Shown: positions 8,991 through 17,114 of the stretch, in pieces
How positions within the stretch are numbered: position 1 is the first letter of the stretch
How the letters are laid out: every line of letters begins with the position of its first letter
Assembly (NCBI GenBank): GCA_964511215.1
Contig: CAZEER010000042.1
Coordinates: forward strand, 1 to 21,395
Direction of reading: 5' to 3'
DNA length: 21,395 nt
Source: CAZEER01 sp964511215
GTDB lineage: Bacteria > Fidelibacterota > Marinisomatia > Marinisomatales > UBA1611
Translations under genes and position numbers: made by a program
Notes under the pieces: generated by a model
What the model was told of the DNA's origin: nothing
Seen by the model: only the letters and a program-made list of their open reading frames with translations
Database searches by the model: none

Positions 8991-9644
8991 TCACACCACA
9001 GAACAAATATCGCCAAATTCTTTTTTGATTAATTTTGGCACTACCGCATTGTCCGCTGGGTATCCCACGGGTATTAGAAGCACCGCTCTTTCGTTTTTAG
9101 GGCGACGCAATATATTTTCTAGAAATCCCATCGGAGAAGGTGTGTGTGTTAGTGTTGCCAACCCAGAATGATGGAGAGCAGCAAGTAAAAATCCCGATGA
9201 AATACCCACAGACTCATTGACATAATAGTTTTTTTTCCGGGTCTCACCGTTTAAATCATAATTCTTTTTAAAAACCACAATTAGGTAAGGCGCTTTCTCC
9301 AAAAACGGTTTTTCCCAATTTGTTCCAAATTGATTTAAATCTTCCAACCAATCATCCGGAGCCCTATGCTCATAAAATGCTTTTTCTTCTTTTTCAGCGG
9401 CATGGCGAATTTCTTTTTTAACCACGCTGTCTCTAATAATTACAAAGTGCCATGGTTGTTTATTTGCACCCGAGGGTGCAGATGTCGCTATCTTAATAGC
9501 ATTTTTTATAAGATCCAGGGGTACCTGTTTATCTGAGAACTCTCGGACACTCCTTCTCTCCTGCATATGATTTAAAAAAATTACCGAGCGTTGAAGCATT
9601 TCTTCTTCGGAAAAAAATTTATGATCTAATTTATGGAATGCCAT
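8991..9644 (-). CDS. Nitroreductase-family flavoprotein, iodotyrosine-deiodinase-like
   Basis: The product is 217 aa. It has the FMN-binding nitroreductase fold signature RRSVREFS (30-37), SAPSGANKQPWHFVII (55-70) and the late PVGYP motif. Overall it resembles iodotyrosine deiodinase (IYD) more than classical nitroreductases. Glu87 and Tyr91 (EKEEKAFYE) and Lys112 (TNWEKPF) line up with the Glu-Tyr-Lys trio that holds the substrate's amino acid group in mammalian IYD, a comparison made from memory. IYD reductively removes halogen from iodotyrosine using FMN; bacterial homologues are known. The natural substrate here is unknown and could be a halotyrosine or another small aromatic. I prefer ATG 9644 over the upstream TTG 9686, which lies in the probable promoter. 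It is divergent from the hydrolase gene and followed after 7 nt by the asparaginase-like gene. Confidence 0.85.
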   Translation of the reverse strand: MAFHKLDHKFFSEEEMLQRSVIFLNHMQERRSVREFSDKQVPLDLIKNAIKIATSAPSGANKQPWHFVIIRDSVVKKEIRHAAEKEEKAFYEHRAPDDWLEDLNQFGTNWEKPFLEKAPYLIVVFKKNYDLNGETRKKNYYVNESVGISSGFLLAALHHSGLATLTHTPSPMGFLENILRRPKNERAVLLIPVGYPADNAVVPKLIKKEFGDICSVV

Positions 9645-9657
9645 GACCTGAATTCTT

Positions 9658-9686
9658 CTTATATTTTCTATGCTTAATTTACACAA
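9658..9686 (-). promoter_or_regulatory. Candidate promoter for the nitroreductase gene
   Basis: On the minus strand TTGTGT (9686-9681) is followed after 17 nt by TATAAG (9663-9658). The -10 is a 5/6 match to TATAAT; the -35 matches only in TTG. Transcription would start near 9651, about 7 nt before ATG 9644, which would make a nearly leaderless mRNA. Confidence 0.3.
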
Positions 9687-9695
9687 GACAAGACC

Positions 9696-11069
9696 GTGCG
9701 TACTTTAGAAATACTTACTATAATAATTATATTGGGAGCCTTAACTGCTCTGCTTACCCAAAAAAACAGAACCATATTCCTCTATGCTATTCTTGCGGCA
9801 ATTATTATCGCTATCACACAGTTTTTTATCGAAGGATTACGCTGGCAATTTTTACCAGCTATATATATAATGCCATTTATGTATGCATCGCACAGATACT
9901 ATAATGGGATTTTAAATCGACTTTTAAAAACTGTTCTTATTCTCTGGGTTTTAATTGCGCTGGTTTTGCCTTGGGTTATACCAGTTTTTAACCTACCGCA
10001 TCCAAGGGGTGAATTTGATGTCGGGACTGAAACATTTCACTGGGTAGACTCTTCACGCTTAGAATGGTTTACACCAGAAAAACCAGGTGACTTAAGAGAG
10101 ATAATGGCTCAAGTGTGGTATCCAGGGGATAACACAGGCGGTTTCGAACCCGAGCCCTATCTGGACAACATTGACCTAAGAGGTAAAACTATCGCCGCAG
10201 CTGGAAGGCTGCCATCTTTCTTGCCTGGACACCTAGAATATGTGAAAACTAATAGCTATAAAAACATTGCCTGTACAAAGCAGGTGAAAAATCTGCCTAT
10301 ACTAATTTTTTCACATGGGATAACTGGCTCACGACACTTACACCAGGTTCTTTTTGAATACCTGGCAAGCCGTGGATATGTTGTCATCGCACCAGACCAT
10401 AGTTTTGATGCAAACCTAACTGTTTTCCCAGATCAGCGTATCGCAGACTATCGTTCTGATATTACAGGTCTACCAGACAGCATAAATATTCGCAGAAAAC
10501 AATTGGATACACGCAGGGCAGACATTCATTTTCTCATTAATCAGTTAGAAAAAATACAAACAAAACAAATCAGTTCAGTTTTAAATAAAAAACTAGACCT
10601 TGAAAAAATCGCTCTTGGAGGACACTCTTATGGCGGTGCTACCGCATTGATTTCAACGTACCAAGATAAAAGAATCAAAGCATGCATAGTTTTTGATAGT
10701 TGGGTTAGTCCCTTACCAGAAAAAATCATAGCTGATGGAATTGATGTACCTTTATTATTTATGGGCCGCCCCACGTGGGATAATTCTGACTACCCAAATA
10801 ATTACATGCTTTTAGATAGTCTCATGTCCAGCTCGTTGAATCCTAAATATCACTTAATAATTCAAAAAACTAAGCACCTTGATTATACCGACATCCCATT
10901 ATTTTCACCTATCATTAAATATGTTATGGATGTTGGGGATCTCTCCTATGATATTTCTTTGCCATTGGTCAATGTTTTAACTCATAGTTTTCTGGATAAA
11001 TACCTTGTTGAAAAAAACAGCAATCGATTTAATGATGCTATTAAAAATAATTTAATTATTCATCTTTAG
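9696..11069 (+). CDS. Membrane-anchored alpha/beta hydrolase, PAF-acetylhydrolase-like
   Basis: The product is 457 aa. Residues 1-~115 contain three to four hydrophobic helices (for example LEILTIIIILGALTALL and TVLILWVLIALVLPWVIPVF). The catalytic domain follows. It has an oxyanion-side strand (LIFSHGITGSRHLHQVLFEY), the nucleophile elbow GGHSYGG with Ser311, Asp334 (CIVFDSW) and His394 (KTKHLDYTD). This spacing, and a segment of the type MAQVWYPG before the core, match the platelet-activating-factor acetylhydrolase/serine esterase group. The likely role is ester hydrolysis of lipids or other acyl compounds at the inner membrane; the substrate is not predictable. The start is GTG 9696, the only start before the first helix, with no clear ribosome binding site. 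The TAG stop abuts the ATG of the next small gene. Confidence 0.8.
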   Translation: MRTLEILTIIIILGALTALLTQKNRTIFLYAILAAIIIAITQFFIEGLRWQFLPAIYIMPFMYASHRYYNGILNRLLKTVLILWVLIALVLPWVIPVFNLPHPRGEFDVGTETFHWVDSSRLEWFTPEKPGDLREIMAQVWYPGDNTGGFEPEPYLDNIDLRGKTIAAAGRLPSFLPGHLEYVKTNSYKNIACTKQVKNLPILIFSHGITGSRHLHQVLFEYLASRGYVVIAPDHSFDANLTVFPDQRIADYRSDITGLPDSINIRRKQLDTRRADIHFLINQLEKIQTKQISSVLNKKLDLEKIALGGHSYGGATALISTYQDKRIKACIVFDSWVSPLPEKIIADGIDVPLLFMGRPTWDNSDYPNNYMLLDSLMSSSLNPKYHLIIQKTKHLDYTDIPLFSPIIKYVMDVGDLSYDISLPLVNVLTHSFLDKYLVEKNSNRFNDAIKNNLIIHL

Positions 11070-11267
11070 ATGATTAAACACTCTCTCCGCATTACTTTGG
11101 GCATACTGCTTGTCGCTATAGGCATTATTGGTGGTCTAATCCCCATTTTTCAAGGTTGGATATTTGGCATCCCCGGTTTAATTATATTATCGAACTATTT
11201 TCCACCCTTAAAAAACATATTGAACTGGGCAAAAAGAAAGGCTGGATACAAAAAAGATGCTAAATAA
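11070..11267 (+). CDS. Small membrane protein resembling the PGPGW transmembrane family
   Basis: The product is 65 aa, nearly all hydrophobic: ITLGILLVAIGIIGGLIPIF, a short turn (QGW), then IFGIPGLIILSNYF, and a basic tail (AKRKAGYKKDAK). The glycine/proline-rich hairpin between two helices followed by a Lys/Arg tail resembles PGPGW-type putative transmembrane proteins, though the exact PGPGW motif is degenerate. Function is unknown. It begins directly after the stop of the hydrolase gene with no spacer, so translation is probably coupled and the two may share a membrane location. Confidence 0.65.
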   Translation: MIKHSLRITLGILLVAIGIIGGLIPIFQGWIFGIPGLIILSNYFPPLKNILNWAKRKAGYKKDAK

Positions 11268-11321
11268 ATTTTTATTCGTTTTGCAAATAACATAATTTCC
11301 GCTTTCATTTTTCTGTTTTTA

Positions 11322-11351
11322 GTGACATTTTCACCTGAATTTAATTATCAT
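11322..11351 (+). promoter_or_regulatory. Candidate promoter of the purine operon
   Basis: GTGACA (11322-11327, 5/6 match to TTGACA) and TATCAT (11346-11351) are 18 nt apart. The predicted start near 11358 leaves only about 7 nt before the GTG of purA. No other good pair is visible in the 97-nt gap, and no purine riboswitch would fit downstream. A 5-bp hairpin (GGCAC 11357-11361 with GTGTC 11365-11369) would bury the GTG start; it may be chance. Confidence 0.35.
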
Positions 11352-11364
11352 ACCTCGGCACTTC

Positions 11365-12657
11365 GTGTCTTCCAATTTGTCTAAAATTACAGCAATAGTT
11401 GGTGCTCAATGGGGCGATGAAGGTAAGGGAAAAATCACTGATTTTTTTGCAGGGGAATCTGATTATGTGGTCCGATTTCATGGTGGAAACAACGCAGGAC
11501 ATACCGTGATTGTTGAGGATAACACATTTAAGCTTCATCTCATTCCTTCCGGTATAGTATACGGTGAACCTATATCCATTATTGGCAATGGTGTTGTAGT
11601 AGATCCTGAAGCACTCCTTAAAGAAATAGCCTACATCAAGGGAAAAGAAATTGTTCCTAAGCTAATGGTTAGCGATAGAGCACATGTAATTATGCCATAC
11701 CACATTGCCCTTGATGGTGCCCTTTCTAGCCATCAGGGTAAGCTAGCTGCGGGTAGTACTAGAAAAGGTATTGCCCCTGTGTATGCGGATAAAATGTTTC
11801 GTAATGGTATTCGAACCATTGATCTTTTGGAGCCTGACATTTTTAAAGAAAAATTAAAAAAAGGTTATGCGTTTGCTAAAAAAATAATACAAAATGCGCT
11901 ATTACAATCTTTTGATATACCCCTAGAAAAAATATATAATTCTTATGTTAAATATGGAGAGGAGCTTAAACCTTATATACATGACACATCGGTGGAGCTC
12001 TATAATGCCCACAAGAATGGAAAATCTATACTCTTTGAAGGTGCGCAAGGTATTAGTCTTGATGTAGACCATGGAATCTACCCATTCACAACCTCATCGA
12101 ATACAGCCGCAGGACATATTTCTACAGGCACAGGTGTTAGTTTTAGAGATATTGGACGAATTATTGGTGTGGTAAAAGCATACCTCAGTCGAGTTGGGGA
12201 GAGCCCCTTGCCATCTGAAATACATGGACAATCCGCAAATTTTTTACGAGAAAAAGGTGGTGAATACGGGACAACAACCGGTCGACCTCGAAGAGTTGGG
12301 TGGTTGGACCTTGTCCAAGTTAGGCAAGCAGTTAGAGTAAATGGGCTTACAGAGATAGCGCTTACAAAGCTCGATGTCTTAAATAATTTTGAATCATTAA
12401 GCGTCTGTGTTGCCTATAATGTCCTTGGTGAAAATATTACTGAAATGCCCGCTAGCTTGGCACAATATCGTAATGCAAAACCAATATATAAAACATTACC
12501 CGGATGGGGGGCATTGCCAGAAAAAGTCTGGGACAAAGGGTTTAACGCTTTGCCAGAAGCCCTTAAACAATATATTGCATTTATTGAGTATGAGGTGGAA
12601 TGTCCAATAAAAATAGTTTCCGTTGGCCCACAGCGTCACGAGACTATTATAAGGTAA
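11365..12657 (+). CDS. purA: Adenylosuccinate synthetase
   Basis: The product is 430 aa, normal for the family. It converts IMP and Asp to adenylosuccinate with GTP. The P-loop-like GAQWGDEGKGK (13-23) carries the catalytic Asp18, and GGNNAGHT carries the catalytic His46. AGSTRKGIAPVYADK stands where many bacteria have GTTGRGIGPAYEDK. Later come EGAQGISLDVDHGIYPFTTS, the Arg-rich TTTGRPRRVGWLD, LTKLDVL for guanine binding and VGPQRHETI at the end. The start is GTG 11365; TTG 11377 (MSKITAIVG...) is a plausible alternative because neither has a ribosome binding site. It is the first gene of the purine operon and its TAA overlaps the ATG of purL by one base. Confidence 0.95.
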   Translation: MSSNLSKITAIVGAQWGDEGKGKITDFFAGESDYVVRFHGGNNAGHTVIVEDNTFKLHLIPSGIVYGEPISIIGNGVVVDPEALLKEIAYIKGKEIVPKLMVSDRAHVIMPYHIALDGALSSHQGKLAAGSTRKGIAPVYADKMFRNGIRTIDLLEPDIFKEKLKKGYAFAKKIIQNALLQSFDIPLEKIYNSYVKYGEELKPYIHDTSVELYNAHKNGKSILFEGAQGISLDVDHGIYPFTTSSNTAAGHISTGTGVSFRDIGRIIGVVKAYLSRVGESPLPSEIHGQSANFLREKGGEYGTTTGRPRRVGWLDLVQVRQAVRVNGLTEIALTKLDVLNNFESLSVCVAYNVLGENITEMPASLAQYRNAKPIYKTLPGWGALPEKVWDKGFNALPEALKQYIAFIEYEVECPIKIVSVGPQRHETIIR

Positions 12658-14990
12658 TGGCGTTTACTCAAGAAATCGTTGATTTTTCTGGACTTGACAG
12701 GGTTGAAATTCAAGCAAAATTAAACGACTTAAATATCCCCCTCTCTGTTGAAGAAGTACTAAAAATCCAAAATGAAATGTTATGCCGAGCACCATCGCTT
12801 GCAGAGCTAGTTCTTTTTTCAATTCAGGGTTCGGAACATTGTAGCTATAAAAGTAGTAGAAAATATCTCAAGCAGTTTATTACTGATGGACCTGATGTTG
12901 TTTTGGGAGCAAAAGAAGACGCCGGCATTGTGTCTGTTGTAAAAGATGACGAGGGACACAGGTGGTGTGTGGTGATAAGCCATGAGTCACACAATCACCC
13001 ATCGCAGATTGTACCCTACGAAGGTGCTGCAACAGGAGTTGGGGGAAATGTGCGAGATGTAATGTGCATGGGGGCACAGGTAATTGCATGCACTGACTCC
13101 TTCCGCTTTGGTGATATAAACAGTAATAAAACAAAATGGATACATGATGGGGTTGTCGCAGGAATTGCCGGATATGGAAACCCATTGGGTATTCCAAATA
13201 TTGGTGGAGATTTGTATTATCACGAAAGATACAATGAAAATTGTCTGGTAACTCTTGTTACACTTGGAATAGTAAGAGAAGATCATATTATTCATTCATA
13301 TGCCCCAAAAAATGCAGACGGTTATGATCTAATTCTTATTGGAAAACCTACAGATAATAGCGGTTTTGGTGGAGCAAGTTTTGCGTCGCTTGAACTAGAA
13401 GAAGAAAAAAAGGAACAGAATAAAGGCGCAGTCCAAGAGCCAAATGCTTTTTTAGAACGCCACTTGCTTAAATCCACATATGCTCTTTTTGATATTCTCA
13501 AAAATGATGGACTGATAGATAAGGTTGGGTTTAAAGACCTTGGAGCTGGCGGCATAGCCTGCGCAAGCGTAGAGCTAGCTGATACATCGGGGTATGGGTC
13601 AGAGGTCTGGATGGATAAAATACATATTGGTCTAGACAATCTCCATCCATCGGTATATTTGTGCAGTGAAACACAAGAGAGATTTATGTGGGTATGTCCC
13701 CAAAAAATAACACCTATGATTATTAACCATTACAATAAAGTTTTTGATCTGCCAAATGTTAGTGTCGGAGCAAAAGCATCGGTAATAGGAAAAATAAGGA
13801 ATGACGGTCAATATATCGTTCATAATGGGAAAGAGCAGATTGTTCATGCACCAGCGTCAGAGGTAACCAAGGGGTTTATGTACAACAGAGAGTCTATTCC
13901 TAGAAAACAAAACTCTTCTGAACCAAATATTACCGAGCCAATTGATTATAACACAACGTTGTTAAACATCCTTTGCCATGAAAATGTTGCCAGCAGGGAA
14001 CCAATTTATGAAAAATATGATAAACAGGTTCAGGGCCGCATACATACAGAGACCGGACTTGCAGATGCTGGCGTAATGGCACCATTTAATTCAAAAGAAT
14101 ATCCAAAAGAGATTAGAAACACAGGAATCGCTTTATCCACGGATCACAACCCTCGATATGGACTAATTGATCCATATTGGTGTGGAATAAATTCTGTGGT
14201 TGAATCTATGCGTAACGTTGCTTGTGTAGGCGCAACTCCTCACGCGATCACGGACTGTTTGTGTTTTGGCAATCCTGAAAAACCTCACCAAATGTGGGAA
14301 TTTGTTGAGAGTGTTAGGGGAATAACTGACGCCTGTAATGCCATTACCCTTAAGCATTCTGATGGTAACTCAACCCCCATAATTGCCGGGAATGTAAGTT
14401 TTTATAATGAATCTAAAAATAATCCAATACCTCCAAGTCCCATTGTAAGTTGTCTTGGCAAAATAAATAATGTTAATCAATCTATTTCTATGAGTTTTAA
14501 GGAACAAAACTCATCTCTAATTATGATTGGAAAAAGAAAAAATGAGTTGGGTGGGTCTGTTTTCTATAGTTTATATAATGAACTAGGGGCAAATCTGCCA
14601 AAGCCTGACCTTAATGAGGTGAAAAATCAAATTTTTGGGTTAACTGATTGCATCAAAAATGAATTGATTGTTTCCTGCCACGATATTTCAGAGGGTGGCA
14701 TATCAACCGCCCTATCAGAAATGACCTTTAAAAATTCAATTGGTTGTAGGGTGTCTATAGATAGTGACATGTCTAATGAAAAAATATTGTTTTCAGAAAC
14801 TGGAGGTTTTATTCTTGAGTCAAAAAATGAAAATGTCCCTGAAATAAAATCTGTTTTTGATAAATACAATATTGCTTCTAATATAATTGGCAAAACAGAA
14901 GGAGTAAGGATCAAAATTAATGATGTGATCAATATTTTAATTGCAGATGCAAAACAAAGTTGGGAGAATGGCTTAAGAGACAAGCTGTGA
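12657..14990 (+). CDS. purL: Phosphoribosylformylglycinamidine synthase, PurL subunit
   Basis: The product is 777 aa, the small-type PurL that needs separate PurQ and PurS. It makes FGAM from FGAR, ATP and ammonia delivered from PurQ. Seen are SEHCSYKSS (59-67, His61), HESHNHPSQIVPYEG (109-123; the usual form is ETHNHPS) with the likely catalytic His112, AATGVGGNVRDVMCMGA, GFGGASFAS, the second-half motif GLADAGVMAPF and a late CHDISEGGISTALSE. No PurS-like segment is present at the N-terminus, as expected for the small type. I chose ATG 12657 (TAATG overlap with purA) over ATG 12600, which would overlap purA by 58 nt and add residues encoded in purA's conserved C-terminus. purM follows after 20 nt. 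Confidence 0.95.
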   Translation: MAFTQEIVDFSGLDRVEIQAKLNDLNIPLSVEEVLKIQNEMLCRAPSLAELVLFSIQGSEHCSYKSSRKYLKQFITDGPDVVLGAKEDAGIVSVVKDDEGHRWCVVISHESHNHPSQIVPYEGAATGVGGNVRDVMCMGAQVIACTDSFRFGDINSNKTKWIHDGVVAGIAGYGNPLGIPNIGGDLYYHERYNENCLVTLVTLGIVREDHIIHSYAPKNADGYDLILIGKPTDNSGFGGASFASLELEEEKKEQNKGAVQEPNAFLERHLLKSTYALFDILKNDGLIDKVGFKDLGAGGIACASVELADTSGYGSEVWMDKIHIGLDNLHPSVYLCSETQERFMWVCPQKITPMIINHYNKVFDLPNVSVGAKASVIGKIRNDGQYIVHNGKEQIVHAPASEVTKGFMYNRESIPRKQNSSEPNITEPIDYNTTLLNILCHENVASREPIYEKYDKQVQGRIHTETGLADAGVMAPFNSKEYPKEIRNTGIALSTDHNPRYGLIDPYWCGINSVVESMRNVACVGATPHAITDCLCFGNPEKPHQMWEFVESVRGITDACNAITLKHSDGNSTPIIAGNVSFYNESKNNPIPPSPIVSCLGKINNVNQSISMSFKEQNSSLIMIGKRKNELGGSVFYSLYNELGANLPKPDLNEVKNQIFGLTDCIKNELIVSCHDISEGGISTALSEMTFKNSIGCRVSIDSDMSNEKILFSETGGFILESKNENVPEIKSVFDKYNIASNIIGKTEGVRIKINDVINILIADAKQSWENGLRDKL

Positions 14991-15010
14991 TTTAAATAGG
15001 ATGAATTCAC

Positions 15011-15858
15011 ATGTCTAAAATCAATTATAAAACTGCAGGCGTAGACATTGATGCTGGAAATGAAGCCGTTGAGCGCATAAAAGATCAGGCTCATTCAACT
15101 TACACTTCGGATGTGCTTACCGGGCTGGGAAGTTTTGGATCTTTATTTAGTTTAAAAAATACTCTGAGTCACTATAATGATCCTATTATGGTGCAAAGTA
15201 TTGATGGGGTTGGAACTAAAACCATCATTGCACGAAAACTGCAAAAGTTTGACACTATTGGCATTGACCTTCTAAGCGCATGCGCAAATGATATTCTCGT
15301 AATGGGGGCACGCCCTATAACATTTTTAGATTATATAGCCAACGATAAGCTTCGCCCTTCAGTAATAGAACAAATCGTTTCTGGAATGGCGCAGGGTTGC
15401 CGTGATACGGGCGTATCTCTTGTAGGTGGAGAAACAGCAGAGATGCCTGACACTTATTTAAAAGGTGAGCATGACCTGGTAGGTGTTGTTACTGGTATAG
15501 CTGAAAAAGAAAAAATTATAACTGGTGAAAAAATTAAACCTGGTGATATAGTGCTTGGTTTACCATCTAGTGGCTTGCACACAAATGGTTATTCNNNNNN
15601 NNNNNNNNNNNNNNNNNNNNNNNNNNNNNNNNNNNNNNNNNNNNNNNNNNNNNNNNNNNNNNNNNNNNNNNNNNNNNNNNNNNNNNNNNNNNNNTAGATG
15701 AGAACGAAATGTTTAGAACATTTAATATGGGGATTGGAATGATAGTGGTTTTGAGTAAAAACACAATTCATAAGGCAAAATATTTATTGGAAAAATATAC
15801 GCATTCTTATGAGGTCGGGCAGATTGTTTCTGGAAAAAAACAGGTAAATTTGGTATGA
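15011..15858 (+). CDS. purM: Phosphoribosylformylglycinamidine cyclo-ligase (AIR synthetase), interrupted by an assembly gap
   Basis: PurM closes FGAM to AIR with ATP. Left of the gap are 194 residues with YKTAGVDIDAGNEAV, SIDGVGTKTIIA, GIDLLSACANDILVMGA, GGETAEMPDTY and LPSSGLHTNGYS. Right of the gap the frame resumes at 15697 with 53 residues (DENEMFRTFNMGIGMIVVLS onward) to TGA at 15856-15858. The two parts total about 247 aa against the usual ~345, so about 95 residues are missing inside the N block, and the frames do not match across 100 N. The start at 15011 is supported by AGGA 9 nt upstream (14998-15001). The stop overlaps the purQ start as ATGA. The gene is intact as far as can be seen. 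Confidence 0.93.
15595..15694. other. Assembly gap (100 N)
   Basis: Exactly 100 N interrupt purM. Frame continuity requires a true gap length of 2 modulo 3, and comparison with normal PurM length suggests roughly 285 missing bases rather than 100. Confidence 0.98.
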
Positions 15859-17114
15859 AAAACGCTGTGGCAATTGTTGAATTCCCTGGGTCTAATACAG
15901 AACGAGAGACTATTATGGCTTGCCATCGTGTAGGGATAGAACCAGTAGAGTTTTTATGGAACAATTCTCCTAAGCTATTATCTCAATTCAAAGGCTATAT
16001 AATCATAGGTGGTTTTTCTTATGAAGACCGCTCTAGAGCTGGTATTATAGCTGCGCTAGACCCCATTATGAAAAAGATCAAAATAGAAGCCTCAAAGGGC
16101 AAACCAGTTCTTGGTATTTGTAATGGTGCTCAAATTCTAGTTGAGAGCGGTCTCGTTCCTGGAGATATCGGTCAAGGTGTTAGCATAGCTTTGACTGATA
16201 ATAAAAGGATAAAAAATAAAAAAGTTGTTGGTGTTGGATATTATAATACCTGGGCAAACTTAAAAGTCTCTGGTCCGCCAAAACGTTGTGCCTTTACGCA
16301 GCATTTTAAAAAAAACGATATTATAAATGTCCCACTAGCGCATGGAGAAGGGCGCTTTGTTGTCCCTGGTGAATTATTAGATAAAATGATAAATAATAAC
16401 CAGACTGTGTTCCAATATTGTGATAATAATGGAAACATTGTGGATGAATTCCCAACAAACCCTAATGGTTCTATTTATAATCTTGCCGCTATATGTAACC
16501 CCGCGGGGAATGTAATGGCTGTGATGCCCCACCCGGAACGGACAAAAAATGGGGATCCTATCTTTTCCTCTATGAGAGAGTTTATTGAAAAAGGCAATCC
16601 AATTACCAACCATATCCTCTCTCAAGAAAAATCATCAAATAAATATGTTAATTATGATCCTGAAAAAAATTCTACGGTTTGGGAAATAAGTACGATTATA
16701 ACAGATAATGTTGCCGCCTCGGTAACGCAGGTGCTACAAAATTTAGGATGTGATGTAAAAGTCAACCGCAAAATTCACTGGGAAATAAAAACTGGTGATG
16801 AAAAAGAAACTATACTTGAACAGATTAATGCCTCAGGAGAACTATATAATTCAAATAAAGAATTTATCAGCGAAACAAAAAAACAAATTTGTGATATATC
16901 CCTATTAGTGCGACAGAAAGAAGATATTGTTGGTCGACTAAAATATGAGTCTCTAACACAGCGCTTTGGCGTGAACGGTTTAGAAAAAATCAAAAGTGGT
17001 GTTATATGGAATGTGTCCCTCAATAGCGGTAATATTCAAGATGTTATAGATCAAATTTTTAATACAAACATACTTTTTAACCCACAATCACATGAATGCT
17101 ATAGAATCAACTAA
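15855..17114 (+). CDS. purQ: PurQ glutaminase fused to a tandem PurS-like C-terminal region
   Basis: The product is 419 aa; ordinary PurQ is about 230. Residues 1-~262 are class I glutamine amidotransferase: AIVEFPGSNTERE, GGFSYEDRSRAG, nucleophile Cys89 (LGICNGAQIL), AHGEGRF, and His226/Glu228 (MPHPERTKNG). The remaining ~145 residues look like two PurS-type domains. The first is about 275-345 (WEISTIITDNVAASV, IHWEIKTGDEKETILEQI, SGELYN) and the second about 347-417 (DISLLVRQKEDIVGRLK, VIWNVSLNSGNIQDVIDQI, TNILFNPQSHECYRI). The second matches PurS best, including its end corresponding to the LLaNpvIEdY region. PurS is the small structural subunit that docks PurQ on PurL, normally two copies per complex. 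I see no separate purS in the window. The start overlaps the purM stop (ATGA), and purC begins 23 nt before this gene ends. Confidence 0.9.
   Translation: MKNAVAIVEFPGSNTERETIMACHRVGIEPVEFLWNNSPKLLSQFKGYIIIGGFSYEDRSRAGIIAALDPIMKKIKIEASKGKPVLGICNGAQILVESGLVPGDIGQGVSIALTDNKRIKNKKVVGVGYYNTWANLKVSGPPKRCAFTQHFKKNDIINVPLAHGEGRFVVPGELLDKMINNNQTVFQYCDNNGNIVDEFPTNPNGSIYNLAAICNPAGNVMAVMPHPERTKNGDPIFSSMREFIEKGNPITNHILSQEKSSNKYVNYDPEKNSTVWEISTIITDNVAASVTQVLQNLGCDVKVNRKIHWEIKTGDEKETILEQINASGELYNSNKEFISETKKQICDISLLVRQKEDIVGRLKYESLTQRFGVNGLEKIKSGVIWNVSLNSGNIQDVIDQIFNTNILFNPQSHECYRIN
16677..16889 (+). other. First PurS-like repeat in the purQ gene
   Basis: This encodes about residues 275-345. The order is a beta-strand (WEISTIITDN), a helix (SVTQVLQNLG), a strand (VKVNRKIHWEI), then an acidic helix and SGELYN. 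It aligns with the second repeat through I-x-W-x-I/V ... I-x-x-I-x-x-S/T-x-x-L-Y/F-N. It is the more diverged of the two copies. Confidence 0.55.
16893..17105 (+). other. Second PurS-like repeat in the purQ gene
   Basis: This encodes about residues 347-417 and follows the PurS plan: DISLLVRQKEDIV, a helix with LTQRFGVNGLEKIKSG, strand VIWNVSL, helix NIQDVIDQI, then TNILFNPQSHECYRI. The layout matches PurS, where the GK-x-iel-x-l strand is followed by a helix ending in a LLaNpvIE-type sequence. Confidence 0.65.

Noticed and set aside
8984..9016. Longer asparaginase-like protein from TTG 9016
   Set aside because: The extra 11 residues overlap the nitroreductase end and precede MPVRILVTGG, the natural family start at ATG 8983.
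9645..9686. Nitroreductase start at TTG 9686
   Set aside because: It would leave only 9 bp to the divergent hydrolase gene and covers the probable promoter; ATG 9644 is the better start.
11357..11369. Hairpin GGCAC-TTC-GTGTC covering the purA start as a regulatory switch
   Set aside because: Five pairs including a G-U and a 3-nt loop are too weak and too likely by chance to call as a feature.
12600..12656. PurL start at ATG 12600, overlapping purA by 58 nt
   Set aside because: These bases encode the conserved end of PurA (VGPQRHETI). The in-frame ATG at 12657 forms a TAATG junction and gives a normal PurL N-terminus.
14627..15094. 155-codon minus-strand open frame opposite the purL/purM junction
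   Set aside because: It is antisense to two conserved genes and has no recognisable motif; AT-rich purine genes give many such shadows here.
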